A stretch of DNA of 64,000 bases. It comes from Lolium rigidum. Taxonomy: Eukaryota > Streptophyta > Magnoliopsida > Poales > Poaceae. Where the stretch lies: the NCBI RefSeq assembly GCF_022539505.1, contig NC_061512.1:246342510-246406509 (forward strand), in the 5' to 3' direction. Shown here piece by piece: positions 55,911 through 64,000 of this stretch. The notes below the pieces were generated by a model, which ran no database searches, was not told where the DNA came from, and was given only the letters and a program-made list of their open reading frames with translations. Both the position numbers and the translations under genes were made by a program. Position 1 is the first letter of the stretch, and every line of letters starts with the position of its first letter.

Positions 55911-56891
55911 GAACATCTCCAGTCGCGTCCCCCAAACCGCGCTGGATTGAGCGTTTGGGGAACGTGTTTCGTTTGTGCCGCGTTCGGGGGACGTCGCTCC
56001 CCAGTCGTGTCCCCCAAACAAAATTTTGACATTTTAAACTTAAGCGAGATTAGATAGATTCATCCAAACTTGACATATATTTACACAGATTTGAACGAAA
56101 TTTGACTAAATTTAAACTAAACCTAATCTAGAAGTACTTGCGGCGGCCGGATGCATCATAGTACTGGCGGAAGTTGTACATGTCGTCGGTGACGACCTCC
56201 TGCCTGACGTGCTCGTCGGGCTCATCGACGGGCTCGTCCTTCACCAAGCCGCTTGGTCCTACACCGTCGTCGGTGAGTTCCACGAGGACGGCGTCGACCG
56301 GGCCGGTCCTGAGGAAGAAGAGTTCGAGGAGGACGAGTACGTCGCCCTCCTCGGCTGCCATTGCGGTGGTCCTCCTCGAGGAGACGCTGGCGGTGAGGGA
56401 GGCGTCTCCAACCTTGGAGCGCCGTTTCGGATGCCGCGGATGACGTTGTCGAGGGTGCGCCCCGGAATTCCCACGTCTCCGGCATGGTTAGGCTGCCGCG
56501 GCCGAAGCCATTCGCCGCGACGATCTTGCAGGAGGACGAGGTCGACATTGTTTGGAGCGGCGAGGAGAAGATCTGGGAGGGGCGGCGGCGAAGAGAAGGT
56601 TTGGGAGCGATGAGAGACGAACCGCAGGGCGTCTTAATGTACAACGGCGGCAGCGGGTGGTTGCACGCAATAACGCCGGCGCGACGGCCATGCACTACGA
56701 GACGCGTCCCTGCGTCGCCTGGAAAAACAGGGATGCCATTAATGTCGCTTGACCAAAAGTAGGCGACGGGGTTTTAGCTTTTCGAGCCGCTAACGCGTCG
56801 GCCCCGCGTCGGTTCACCTCACTTTTTGTTGTGTCCGGCGTGCCCCAAATTGCTTTGGAGGACGCTTTGGGGGACACGACTGGAGATGCTC
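55911..56891 (-). mobile_element. Harbinger-type non-autonomous element nested in MULE-C
   Basis: gaacatctccagtcgcgtcc at the left matches cgactggagatgctc inverted at the right. TGA is duplicated at 55908-55910 and 56892-56894. Length 981 bp. An internal minus-strand coding remnant is present. The 3-bp duplication and CATCTCCAGTC-type ends fit PIF/Harbinger, though the duplication is not the usual TWA. Confidence 0.75.
56128..56695 (-). pseudogene. Coding remnant in the nested Harbinger element
   Basis: A frame starting MSTSSSCKIVAANGFGRGSL (within 56222-56695) loses phase. The sequence then reads through a second frame, with VELTDDGVGPSGLVKDEP and DDMYNFRQYYDASGRRKYF, to a stop at 56128. 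It looks like the two ends of a small element-encoded protein joined across a frameshift. It carries no catalytic motif. Confidence 0.45.
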
Positions 56892-57326
56892 TGATGGATT
56901 ACTATATCTAAATATTTTGTTCTATGACACGTGATGCATATTGTTTCTCTAAATTATGTCAAAATTTCCCAAATTACTTTTTTCATATTGTTTCTCTATA
57001 TTATGGAAGATAGGAGGGCTGGTTCAACCATGTTTAAATTTGGTGGACCCTGGTCGTCAGTTTGATTGTTAACTGGGTTAATCTTCAGTTTAGACCTCTT
57101 TGCAACAGAACACATGTAAATGTGGTGTTCTCTGCAAAAGACGGCAATTGTGAGTAGTCTGTGCAACACATGCAGCAAAAGTAGGTGGTTTGTGTAATTT
57201 GCTCTGGGTTGAGGCCTCGAAGAAGAAGCTCTCGCCAGAGAGAGTGAATAATTTCTTGTGACTTGGCCTTCAGTCTAAGGAAATGAATGGTGTTTGGTAG
57301 TTGAGACTTCACAACAATTTTTATTA

Positions 57327-57545
57327 CTACCTTTGTCTCAGTATATATATAGGGTGTGCGTACCTGTATCCCTAGGTTATAAACTAAATCACCATAATTA
57401 AAAATATATTATAAAATATGTATCATTAAAAAGTTTAAATGTTCCTTTCTAATAATATAATTTTTATGTTGCATAATTTGTATTATGTTAGTCAAATTAA
57501 AGATCTAGAGGTACGCATGGGCTCTATAAACCGGGACGGACGAAG
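57327..57545. mobile_element. Stowaway MITE upstream of the unit A TATA box
   Basis: ctacctttgtctcagtatat at the left is inverted against accgggacggacgaag at the right. TA lies on both sides (57325-57326, 57546-57547). It is absent from units B and C at the same place, which confirms an insertion. Confidence 0.85.
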
Positions 57546-57571
57546 TAACTACTAGTCCCCTCCTCCTTGTG

Positions 57572-57580
57572 TATATATAG
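57572..57580 (+). promoter_or_regulatory. TATA box of unit A
   Basis: tatatatag, 92 bp before the 33-codon ORF. Units B (about 59015) and C (63361) have equivalent TATA boxes 89 and 77 bp before their ORFs, after the shared ctccttgtg. Confidence 0.55.
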
Positions 57581-57663
57581 CCCCTACTTCGGGTCTAATT
57601 GAATTGAACAATAAGAGTTGTACACACATATTTCAATATTAAGATCATGAAAGCACAACATAA

Positions 57664-57765
57664 ATGGAGAGTGAGTGGAGATTTCACCGGCTCGTCGGTT
57701 CAATGTTTGGGCTAGTAGGTATAGGGAAAAACACTAGCTATGATAATCCAGACAAGAGCAAATAG
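57664..57765 (+). CDS. 33-codon ORF, unit A
   Basis: ATG in a good plant context (acataaATGGA) downstream of a TATA box. It encodes 33 residues with FHRLVGSMFGL and GIGKNTS. All three units have the same length and stop position. Substitutions between units are mostly amino-acid-changing, so selection for a peptide is not demonstrated. It could be the first exon of a longer gene. No family is recognised. Confidence 0.35.
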   Translation: MESEWRFHRLVGSMFGLVGIGKNTSYDNPDKSK

Positions 57766-58186
57766 TTTGGTTTATCTTCAGCCTGGTCAACGTGCTGAAG
57801 CACTTTCTCTAGTCCCTGATGTAGAGGGATAATGTTACTTGACACGAGGAACTCCACAGGGACTATTCCATTCGTCCCAAAATTTATGCCAAATGCCATT
57901 CAACCGTATTCCGTTGCCCATCTAGGAATCTAGGAACACGGAGTGCCACTTTGGCACAGGGAAAGATGATGTGCAAACCATTTTACGACCCTCAATGTTA
58001 TTTAATTGTTGAACCAATAAAAGCTTCTCATAACATTTGTACCGATCAGAAATTTTCAATGAAATGTCTGATCAAACTTCTATATGATCATACAATCTAT
58101 TTTTTCCCTTGAAATGTACTAGGTGACGTCAGTAGGTGTATATACAATGTTATTACCATCCAATGTTAAAAAAGAACTTCATATTG

Positions 58187-58570
58187 GGAGCGACGTTTGG
58201 CTCTTCAGTGCGTATATTCCTTTTATTTTAAAATGTATCTTTGATACATTTTGAAATGTTAAAAGATTTCAAAAGAAATATTCACGTGTACTATTTACAT
58301 GCTACGTGCGCACAAAGTATTTCCATGAAAAACCAACTTGTCGTTTGGGATGTGCAAAGAAAAAAAAATGATGCTAAAAATAAGGCTTTTCCGGAGACAT
58401 GTTTTGTCTTTTTACACCGATCATAAAAAATATTGTTTTCGTGAAACTGTCCCAACGCACATAGATTATCAAGTTGTACATATGAAATTTGTTGTTTAAA
58501 CTTCTAACATTTAAAAATATATAATTAATTGGAGAAAATATATGCACCCAAGAGCCGAGTTAAATTTCCG
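58187..58570. mobile_element. MULE-type MITE in unit B
   Basis: Ends ggagcgacgtttggctctt and aagagccgagttaaatttcc are inverted matches. Flanks cttcatattg (58177-58186) and cttgatattg (58571-58580) form a 10-bp duplication with one mismatch. Units A and C lack this segment. 384 bp, non-coding. Confidence 0.75.
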
Positions 58571-58680
58571 CTTGATATTGCTTTGAGGCGTGGAAGGGGA
58601 AGCACCGAGAGTGCCACTTTGGGCCTTCGCTCTGAGAAAATAAATGTTGTCCGGTAATTGAGACTTCGCAACAACCTTAA

Positions 58681-58968
58681 GGCCTTGTTTGGCAGCCCGG
58701 TTTTTAAGTAGATACACGTGTATTACACTAGCCCAGTTAATTACTCGAAAATACACTTTATTCCTATTTGGCAGGCCGGTGTCTAGCAGTGTAAGCCCAA
58801 TTAAAACCGTGGAAACTCGTCGGGTTGAGCAGTTTTCCAGACGCGAGGTGGCCATCGCGTTTTATACACTAGCGTTTTACGGATTGGCGACGGGAATCAG
58901 GTGTCCACCCAAAACACGTTGATTAATACTCTACCAGACACAGAAATCCACCGCTACCAAACGAGGCC
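58681..58968. mobile_element. Tourist MITE upstream of the unit B TATA box
   Basis: ggccttgtttggcag at the left matches taccaaacgaggcc inverted at the right. TAA is duplicated at 58678-58680 and 58969-58971. 288 bp, absent from units A and C. Confidence 0.88.
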
Positions 58969-59103
58969 TAATTAGTAACCTACTAGCTCCTTCTCTTCCC
59001 TCCTTGTGTGTGTGTATATATATATCTCTACTCCGGGTCTGGTTAAATTGAACAAGAATTGTCTATACATATTTCAAATCAAGATCACGAAAGCGCAACA
59101 CGA

Positions 59104-59205
59104 ATGAAGAGTGAGTGGAAATTTCACCGTTTCATCGGTTCAATGTTTGGGCTGGGAGGTATAGGGAAAAACACTAGCTCGCAGAATTTGGACAAGAGCA
59201 AATAG
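59104..59205 (+). CDS. 33-codon ORF, unit B
   Basis: Same length and position after a TATA box (tatatatatat, about 59015) as in unit A. Residues include KFHRFIGSMFGLGGIGKN. The start context is acacgaATGAA. Coding status unproven. Confidence 0.35.
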   Translation: MKSEWKFHRFIGSMFGLGGIGKNTSSQNLDKSK

Positions 59206-59682
59206 TTGGGTTTATTTTTAGCCTAATCAAAATACTGAAGCACTTTTCCTAGGAACACGGACCTCAAGGGATAATATTGCTGGACTCAAGGGCGTCTTCC
59301 AGAACTATTCCGTTTGCACCCAAAATTGCTCTCTTAACAACTATGAGCATCAACACTATGGAGGTTCCGTACCAGCACTGGCAACCTAGCTCACGCTGGT
59401 GCCGCCCGCGAATTTTTTTTAAATAATACGAATTTTTTATTTAATTCTACGAATAGCGCGCGTTTTCAAATTTTTCCAAAAGTGTGACTCGGTCGGATGA
59501 GAGGAGGCCGATCGGCCGGCAGCAAACCGACTGGGTGTCGGCTGCTGTCACCGAGCAGAGTGCCTGACTCGTTGGTCAGCTGGCCGACCAACCGGCCGAT
59601 AGCCGACCAAGCTGGCCGATAGCTGCCCAACCGGCCTGCTACAAACCAATTGGTCTGCCACAATTGCATCGATTTATTTTCT

Positions 59683-61066
59683 TCATTCGCAAGACACGCT
59701 TAGGGTTAGGAGAGTACTGATACATACTTCATACATAAAAGTCTGATACATAATGCATACATAAATATTTGATACATAGATACATAAATATCTGAGATTA
59801 TGGACGGCGTCTGGGGTTTCGTGGGGCGGCGTAGCACGGGGTGTCCAACCGAACCTGTCCGGAGCCCCGGTTATGCGAGCGGGGATCCGGGAACCGGACT
59901 CGGGGTCGTATCGTGTCTCCTGTGTGGGCTCTGGTGGAGGAGTCTGCATACTGACATAGTTCTGTTGCGTGTTGTAATACTCCATGTGCTCAGGATCCTG
60001 ATCACTAGCTCCCCATGAAGGATTGGACGCAGTGAGCTGCGTGTATCCCGTGCCACGAAACATAAGTGATGTCAAACTAAGTGGAGTATAGTTTATATGG
60101 AACACAATATATAGAATACTACATACCCCGTGTGTATCCTGCTCCTCCCATGAAAGGGGCTTGCTGCTGCTGCCACTGGTCGAAAGCAGCTTGCTGCTGA
60201 TAGTACTGCAAGTCGTCGAAGGAAGGAGTGTGATGCTGCTGCCACGACGAACCTCCTGCCTGGTCAGGAGGTGGTGGTCTGGGTGACATGAAAGGGGCTT
60301 GCTGCTGCTCCTCCCATGAAAGGGGCTTGCTGCTGCTGCCACATGGCCCCTACGGCGACATTGTTCTGGTGATACTCCCAGTTAGAATCAAGACCATCGT
60401 TGATTGTCATTGCAGACGAAAAGTTATGATTCCATCTGCCTGGAATAGGCACCTCCTCCCCATCATCAGACTCATCGGAATCATCAGCATCACTTTCACC
60501 TTCTGTATCTTCCTCTTCCATCTGGTTCTCGTCGTATCCATTTTCTTCGTCACCATCAACCTCACCGTCTTCTCCATCCGTAACCATCACCCCGGCCGAT
60601 ATAAACATCTTCCGCATGACTCGCTTCTGTTCGGGCTCGTAACCACCGCCACCGCCGGGTGCTTCACCTGCTCCGGCCTGATTCGTAACCACCTCCTCCA
60701 TCGTAACCGCCTTCGGGAGGCGCTACCTCCTTCTCCACCGGAAGAACTAATGCCACGGGGTTAGTTCCTCTCCTTTCAGCCCCTTTTAACCAGCTCACCC
60801 ACTTAGAGGTATCATCTACAGGCCTCGGATACCACGAAATGTTTGATATCGACTTAGTCCACAATGCATGCACACCCACCGTGTGCACTTCGAGATTAAG
60901 CCCGAAACATTCCGTCAACCAGTCCTTCACCTGCTCAATTGTCCATGTTCTAGGAGCAGCTCATATTCATCTCTACAGATTTGAACTCACTCGGATCAAC
61001 TCCCATTTCATTTGATCGGACACTACCCATACCATAGTAAAATACTATCTTCACTATATCTGTCAT
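59683..61066 (-). pseudogene. mudrA-derived N-terminal-only gene in MULE-B
   Basis: Starts at ATG 61066 (MTDIVKIVFYYG). Then come VKDWLTECFGLNLEVHTVGV, KWVSWLKGAERRGTNPVALV, an acidic Asp/Glu region (EEEDTEGESDADDSDESDDG) and a Gln-rich repeat (MWQQQQAPFMGG, with repeated cctcccatgaaaggggctt units at 60145-60345). After a likely intron (donor about 60126, acceptor CGCAG near 60041) there is a Pro/Thr-rich end. The first part matches the N-terminus of plant mudrA proteins. No DDE domain or zinc finger follows. Frame changes occur near 60950 (a CTAG where CTGG/CCAG is expected) and 60680. It may be a truncated derivative or an element-encoded regulator. Confidence 0.65.
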
Positions 61067-61499
61067 CTTTGCTCACCTAAAAAAATTCCATCCGCGTCAA
61101 CTACTAAAACCAGCCCACATAAATACACTAACACTAAAACCAGCCCACATTAACCTACACAGTTAACACTACTATGCAAAGATTAGGATTTACCCTTGTA
61201 GCGTGAGCAGCCTCTCCAACTATAGCAGCACGAGCAGCACGAACAGCACGCGGCACCTCAGCGCCACCACGAACCAGCAGCAGCTCAGCCCCTTACACCA
61301 CCACCAACCTCCACCACTTCATCACCATTGCTGCTAAACAACACCACTAATCCTCTCCAAAACCTAACCCATCTGTAGATCGAGCTTCCCTCAACTAATA
61401 GCAGCAAAATGTTGAAGTTTTATTGGCTAAATCACTAGGGATCTGCGAAATATGCTGAAGTTTTCGAGCTGTTCTTGTGCAGCCAGGGAAGAAAGCATG

Positions 61500-61575
61500 C
61501 AGGAAAGAGAGAATGGAAGAAGAGAGGAGAGAGGAGGAAGAAGAAAGAAGAAAGAAGAAAGAAGAAAAGGCGAGG
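61500..61575 (+). repeat. Purine-rich (GAA/GGA)n tract in MULE-B
   Basis: Runs of agaagaaagaagaaagaa and gagaggaggaag make a strand-asymmetric purine tract in the 5' leader of the leftward gene, so its transcript would be pyrimidine-rich there. Confidence 0.8.
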
Positions 61576-62032
61576 GTGGCCGGGAGCGCGTGGCCGTGTC
61601 GCGTCGACGAGTGGCGCCTGCGCGCGCGCGTGGCCCGGGGCCATGCCACCGTTTGGAGGCTACCGGCCGATCGGTCCGCGGCGGACCGACAGGGTCCCGT
61701 CCTCCGACGGGCGTCTGCCGGGGCCCCACCGCGCCTGCAATCGGCCTGCTGTGGTCCGATCGGCCCGCGGCAGTCCGATCGGCCTGCTCTCATCCGACCG
61801 AGTCACACTTTTGGAAAAATTTGAAAACGCGCGCTATTCGTAGAATTAAATAAAAAATTCGTATTATTTAAAAAAAATTCGCGTGCCGCCCTCGCGGGAC
61901 TGGAACAATCCCTTGTACGAGCTAGCTTTAGCAATATTAAATTAAGCTCGGTATCGATCTTCAATTTGCTTTTGGCTTTAGGCTACAAGACCGGAAAACT
62001 CTATAGAAACTGAAAACAATTTAGTTTTAGGG

Positions 62033-62190
62033 TGCAACTATTTCTCAGTCGATTAACTTTGTTTTTAGTCAGATCGTGTCATTAAATTTTAGTTGCAACT
62101 TAAATTACAAATGATAACTAGTACGAATCATGAAGCAAATCAAACAACTGCACTAACTTAGTTCTCAGCTAGTAAATCCCTTAGTTTTAA
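62033..62190. mobile_element. MITE-like repeat, copy 2
   Basis: Inverted relative to 54476-54625, sharing gcaactatttctcagtcga and taaattttagttgcaac. Ends not resolved. Confidence 0.5.
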
Positions 62191-62860
62191 GCTTACCTAG
62201 TACCTTGTACTTGTTTAGCCTCTCACCTCAAATAAGAATACTCAGATGTTCTTCTTTTTTTTCGCCTTCGTCTCTCCCTCTCAGGGAGCAATCCCCGTAG
62301 GGCTCATGTGGCATTGAAGGAGCCTTCTCTCCTACTATGACTGAACCGGGGCACAGAAATGGAATTCAAGAAAACTTATAGGAGAAAAACCAAAAGTAAA
62401 TTATGACCGTATTCACGCGAAACAAGTGGAGAATAGGCAATTTCTAAAAAATATAATATAAAATTATAAGATTATCATATCATGGCTTGTCGATCCTTAC
62501 ATAAAAAAGCATATATTTCACCAATGGTTCTGAATCTCCTTTGTTTTTCATTTCGTTAGAAATTTTCTTTTGGCACAACCTACCCACATATCTTTTGTTT
62601 TTCCTACGGCAGTCAAGAAAACTTTGGTGCACTTTCAGTCCTATACTCCTATCGGAATGTTTGTGAGCTTATTACCTTCTTAGCTATAAATGGTACCATT
62701 TACTTTCTCAAAACCCTTCTGATATTACACTGGGAGGAGAAGGCTCCAAAACTGTAGCGATTATACCGATTTTGTGACGTACAATATTGTATAAAGCTAG
62801 ATAGTAGTCACCATAACATACCTGTAAATGGTATGATTTAAAGGTAGTTGCTGCCGAGTC
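62190..62860. other. Spacer between units B and C, no supported feature
   Basis: AT-rich sequence with T-runs and no coding frame or recognised repeat. Confidence 0.45.
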
Positions 62861-63925
62861 GTATCGTACGTACATGCATAGCAAATTAACGGAGGCGCAC
62901 GAGAGCTGATGTCGGCGTTGCCAGCACGGAGCGAGGATAGTTGATTGGGGAATGCCGTTCATGCATGGACAATGTACGAATCTATGAATTTGGTAGGGGA
63001 AGACGATGTGCAGACAATTTTTACAAGACTTGATGTTTATTTAATTATTGCGTCATGGGTTAAAAAAACCTCACACCTTTGTATCGATCGGTAATTTTGG
63101 ATGAACTGTTGATCAAACTTCTATATAATTATACTACCTATCTTTCCTTGGAAAGTACTAGGTAATGTCAGTAGGTCTATACACAATGTTATTACCATCC
63201 AATGTTAAAAAGGAACCTGGCATTGCGTTGAGGCCTGGAAAGGGAAGCACTGATAGTGTGAATAAATTCTTGTGACTGACCTTCGGTCTGCGAACATAAA
63301 TGTTGTCCGGTAGTTGAGACTTCACAGCAATCTTAATGATCCCCTAGCTCCCTCCTTGTGTATATATAACCCCACTTCGGGTCTGATGAGTCCTCCACAC
63401 ATATTCTATATCGAGAGATCACGAACGCACAACACAAATGGAGAATGAGTGCAAATTTCACCGGCTCGTCGGTTCATCCTTTGGGTTGGGAGGTATAGGG
63501 GAAAATACTAGCTCGCGGAATTTGATCAAGAGCAAATAGTTCGGTTTATTTTCAGCCTGATCAAAATCCTAAAGTACCTTTTTCTTAGAACGGATCTACA
63601 GGGATCACATTATTGGACTCAAGGAGGTCGATGGAAAGTATTCGATTTGCCCAAAATTTGTTTCCTTGATAACTTAGAGCATCAACGGTGTAAAGGTTCA
63701 CTGCCAGCTCTCATACCTTGCGGGGCTGCAACAATCACCTTGTACTTACGAGCCAGATCTAGGAATATCAAATCAAACTTTGTACTGATCTTCAATTTGT
63801 TTTTGGCTTTAGCCTTTAGGCTAGATGACCAGCTTCAAGAAACTAAAAATAAACAAGAGTGGACTTTTAGAGCAGGTGCTTGGTGAGCGCCCGTATCTAG
63901 ACCATCTATACTGCATCAAGATCCG
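62860..63925 (+). repeat. Tandem unit copy C
   Basis: Third copy, free of insertions. It runs from ggaggcgcacgag..gttgccagcacg through the TATA box and 33-codon ORF to the tail cttcaatttgtttttggctt. It gives the reference for reading insertions in A and B. It may continue past the window end. Confidence 0.85.
63438..63539 (+). CDS. 33-codon ORF, unit C
   Basis: ATG in context acacaaATGGA, 77 bp after TATATATAA (63361). Residues include KFHRLVGSSFGLGGIGEN. Same length as in units A and B. Confidence 0.35.
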   Translation: MENECKFHRLVGSSFGLGGIGENTSSRNLIKSK

Positions 63926-64000
63926 TGCAAGTTCTTTTTTCCCCTCTCAAACAATTTCTTATTTTTGTATCTCTCACACCATACATTGTTTGAACTCGAA

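Larger units (their letters stand above)
55327..57204. mobile_element. MULE-C: non-autonomous long-TIR element in unit A
   Basis: TIRs of ~190 bp: gagcaaattgcacagatcac at 55327 and its inverted match ending aatttgctc at 57204. The 10-bp flank tgggttgagg is duplicated at 55317-55326 and 57205-57214, within the range of MULE duplications. There is no transposase. A GC-rich, gene-like segment (about 55510-55860) lies between the left TIR and a nested Harbinger element, as in Pack-MULEs that carry host gene pieces. The donor gene is not identified. Confidence 0.9.
54640..57882 (+). repeat. Tandem unit copy A
   Basis: First of three diverged direct copies of a 1.4-1.9 kb unit. Landmarks are ttttcaatgaaatg..gatcaaacttct, ggtagttgagacttcacaac, a TATA box, a 33-codon ORF and a tail with attcgtcccaaaattt. 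Copy A is interrupted by MULE-C (55327-57204) and a Stowaway MITE (57327-57545). Confidence 0.85.
59408..61882 (-). mobile_element. MULE-B: 2.5-kb MULE with near-perfect TIRs in unit B
   Basis: TIRs gcgaattttttttaaataat at 59408 and its inverted copy ending at 61882 are almost identical for ~95 bp. GTGCCGCCC is duplicated at 59399-59407 and 61883-61891 (9 bp). Near-identity of the TIRs and a perfect duplication suggest a recent insertion. The internal gene reads leftward and covers only the N-terminal part of a mudrA-type protein. Subterminal DNA on both sides has repeated CCGATCGG and GGCCGAT words. Confidence 0.93.
57883..62030 (+). repeat. Tandem unit copy B
   Basis: Second direct copy, joined to A at caaatgccattcaaccg. 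It is interrupted by a MULE-type MITE (58187-58570), a Tourist MITE (58681-58968) and MULE-B (59408-61882). Its tail (ttagcaatattaaattaagc, cttcaatttgcttttggctt) resumes after MULE-B and aligns with unit C. Confidence 0.85.

Overview
This window is nuclear DNA from a large-genome grass, most likely a Pooideae relative of wheat, barley or oat. The basis is the GC-rich single-exon plant gene, Stowaway and Tourist MITEs with TA and TAA/TTA target duplications, Mutator-like elements (MULEs) with 9-10 bp duplications, and nested LTR elements with TGATACGTC...GACGTATCA-type ends and a tRNA-Asp-type primer site. The genus is inferred, not shown. Only one host gene is convincing: an ARMADILLO REPEAT ONLY (ARO) gene on the minus strand at 23721-25619. 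Nearly everything else is transposon-derived.

Layout. 1-8413: a long-TIR MULE (MULE-A) with a MuDR-type transposase, a coiled-coil ORF and, convergent to them, an 8-exon plant-mobile-domain (PMD) gene. About 8842-10950: a decayed PIF/Harbinger transposon. 11178-11880: a fragment of a second Harbinger-type element. 13273-13417: a 51-bp minisatellite, split by a 6.4-kb apparent solo LTR (13418-19847, duplication AAAAC). 19853-26240: the ARO gene and its flanks. 27551-49243: a Tourist MITE split by three nested LTR elements, each bounded by its own 5-bp duplication (ACTAT, AGCCC, ACTAC). None of the three has pol. 49247-49638: a further MITE. 50090-52745: a diverged tandem block. 54640-63925: three tandem copies of a TATA-containing unit with a 33-codon ORF, invaded by two more MULEs, a Harbinger derivative and several MITEs.

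Two observations stand out. First, MULE-A carries at least fifteen copies of a 27-bp dyad built as 9-nt arm, 9-nt spacer, 9-nt arm (TGCNNCGCC / GGCGNNGCA). The copies lie in both TIRs and in one array between its convergent genes, next to a gene for a TE-type PMD protein. I propose these are recognition sites for an element-encoded protein, by analogy with VANC anti-silencing in VANDAL MULEs.

Second, every frame-breaking indel I could analyse closely in the TE genes here (13 sites) falls on a CAG/CTG trinucleotide, rewritten as CGAG, CAAG, CTAG or CG. Indels between LTR copies often follow the same rule. This looks like a systematic base-calling or polishing artefact in CHG-methylated DNA, so several apparent pseudogenes may be intact.
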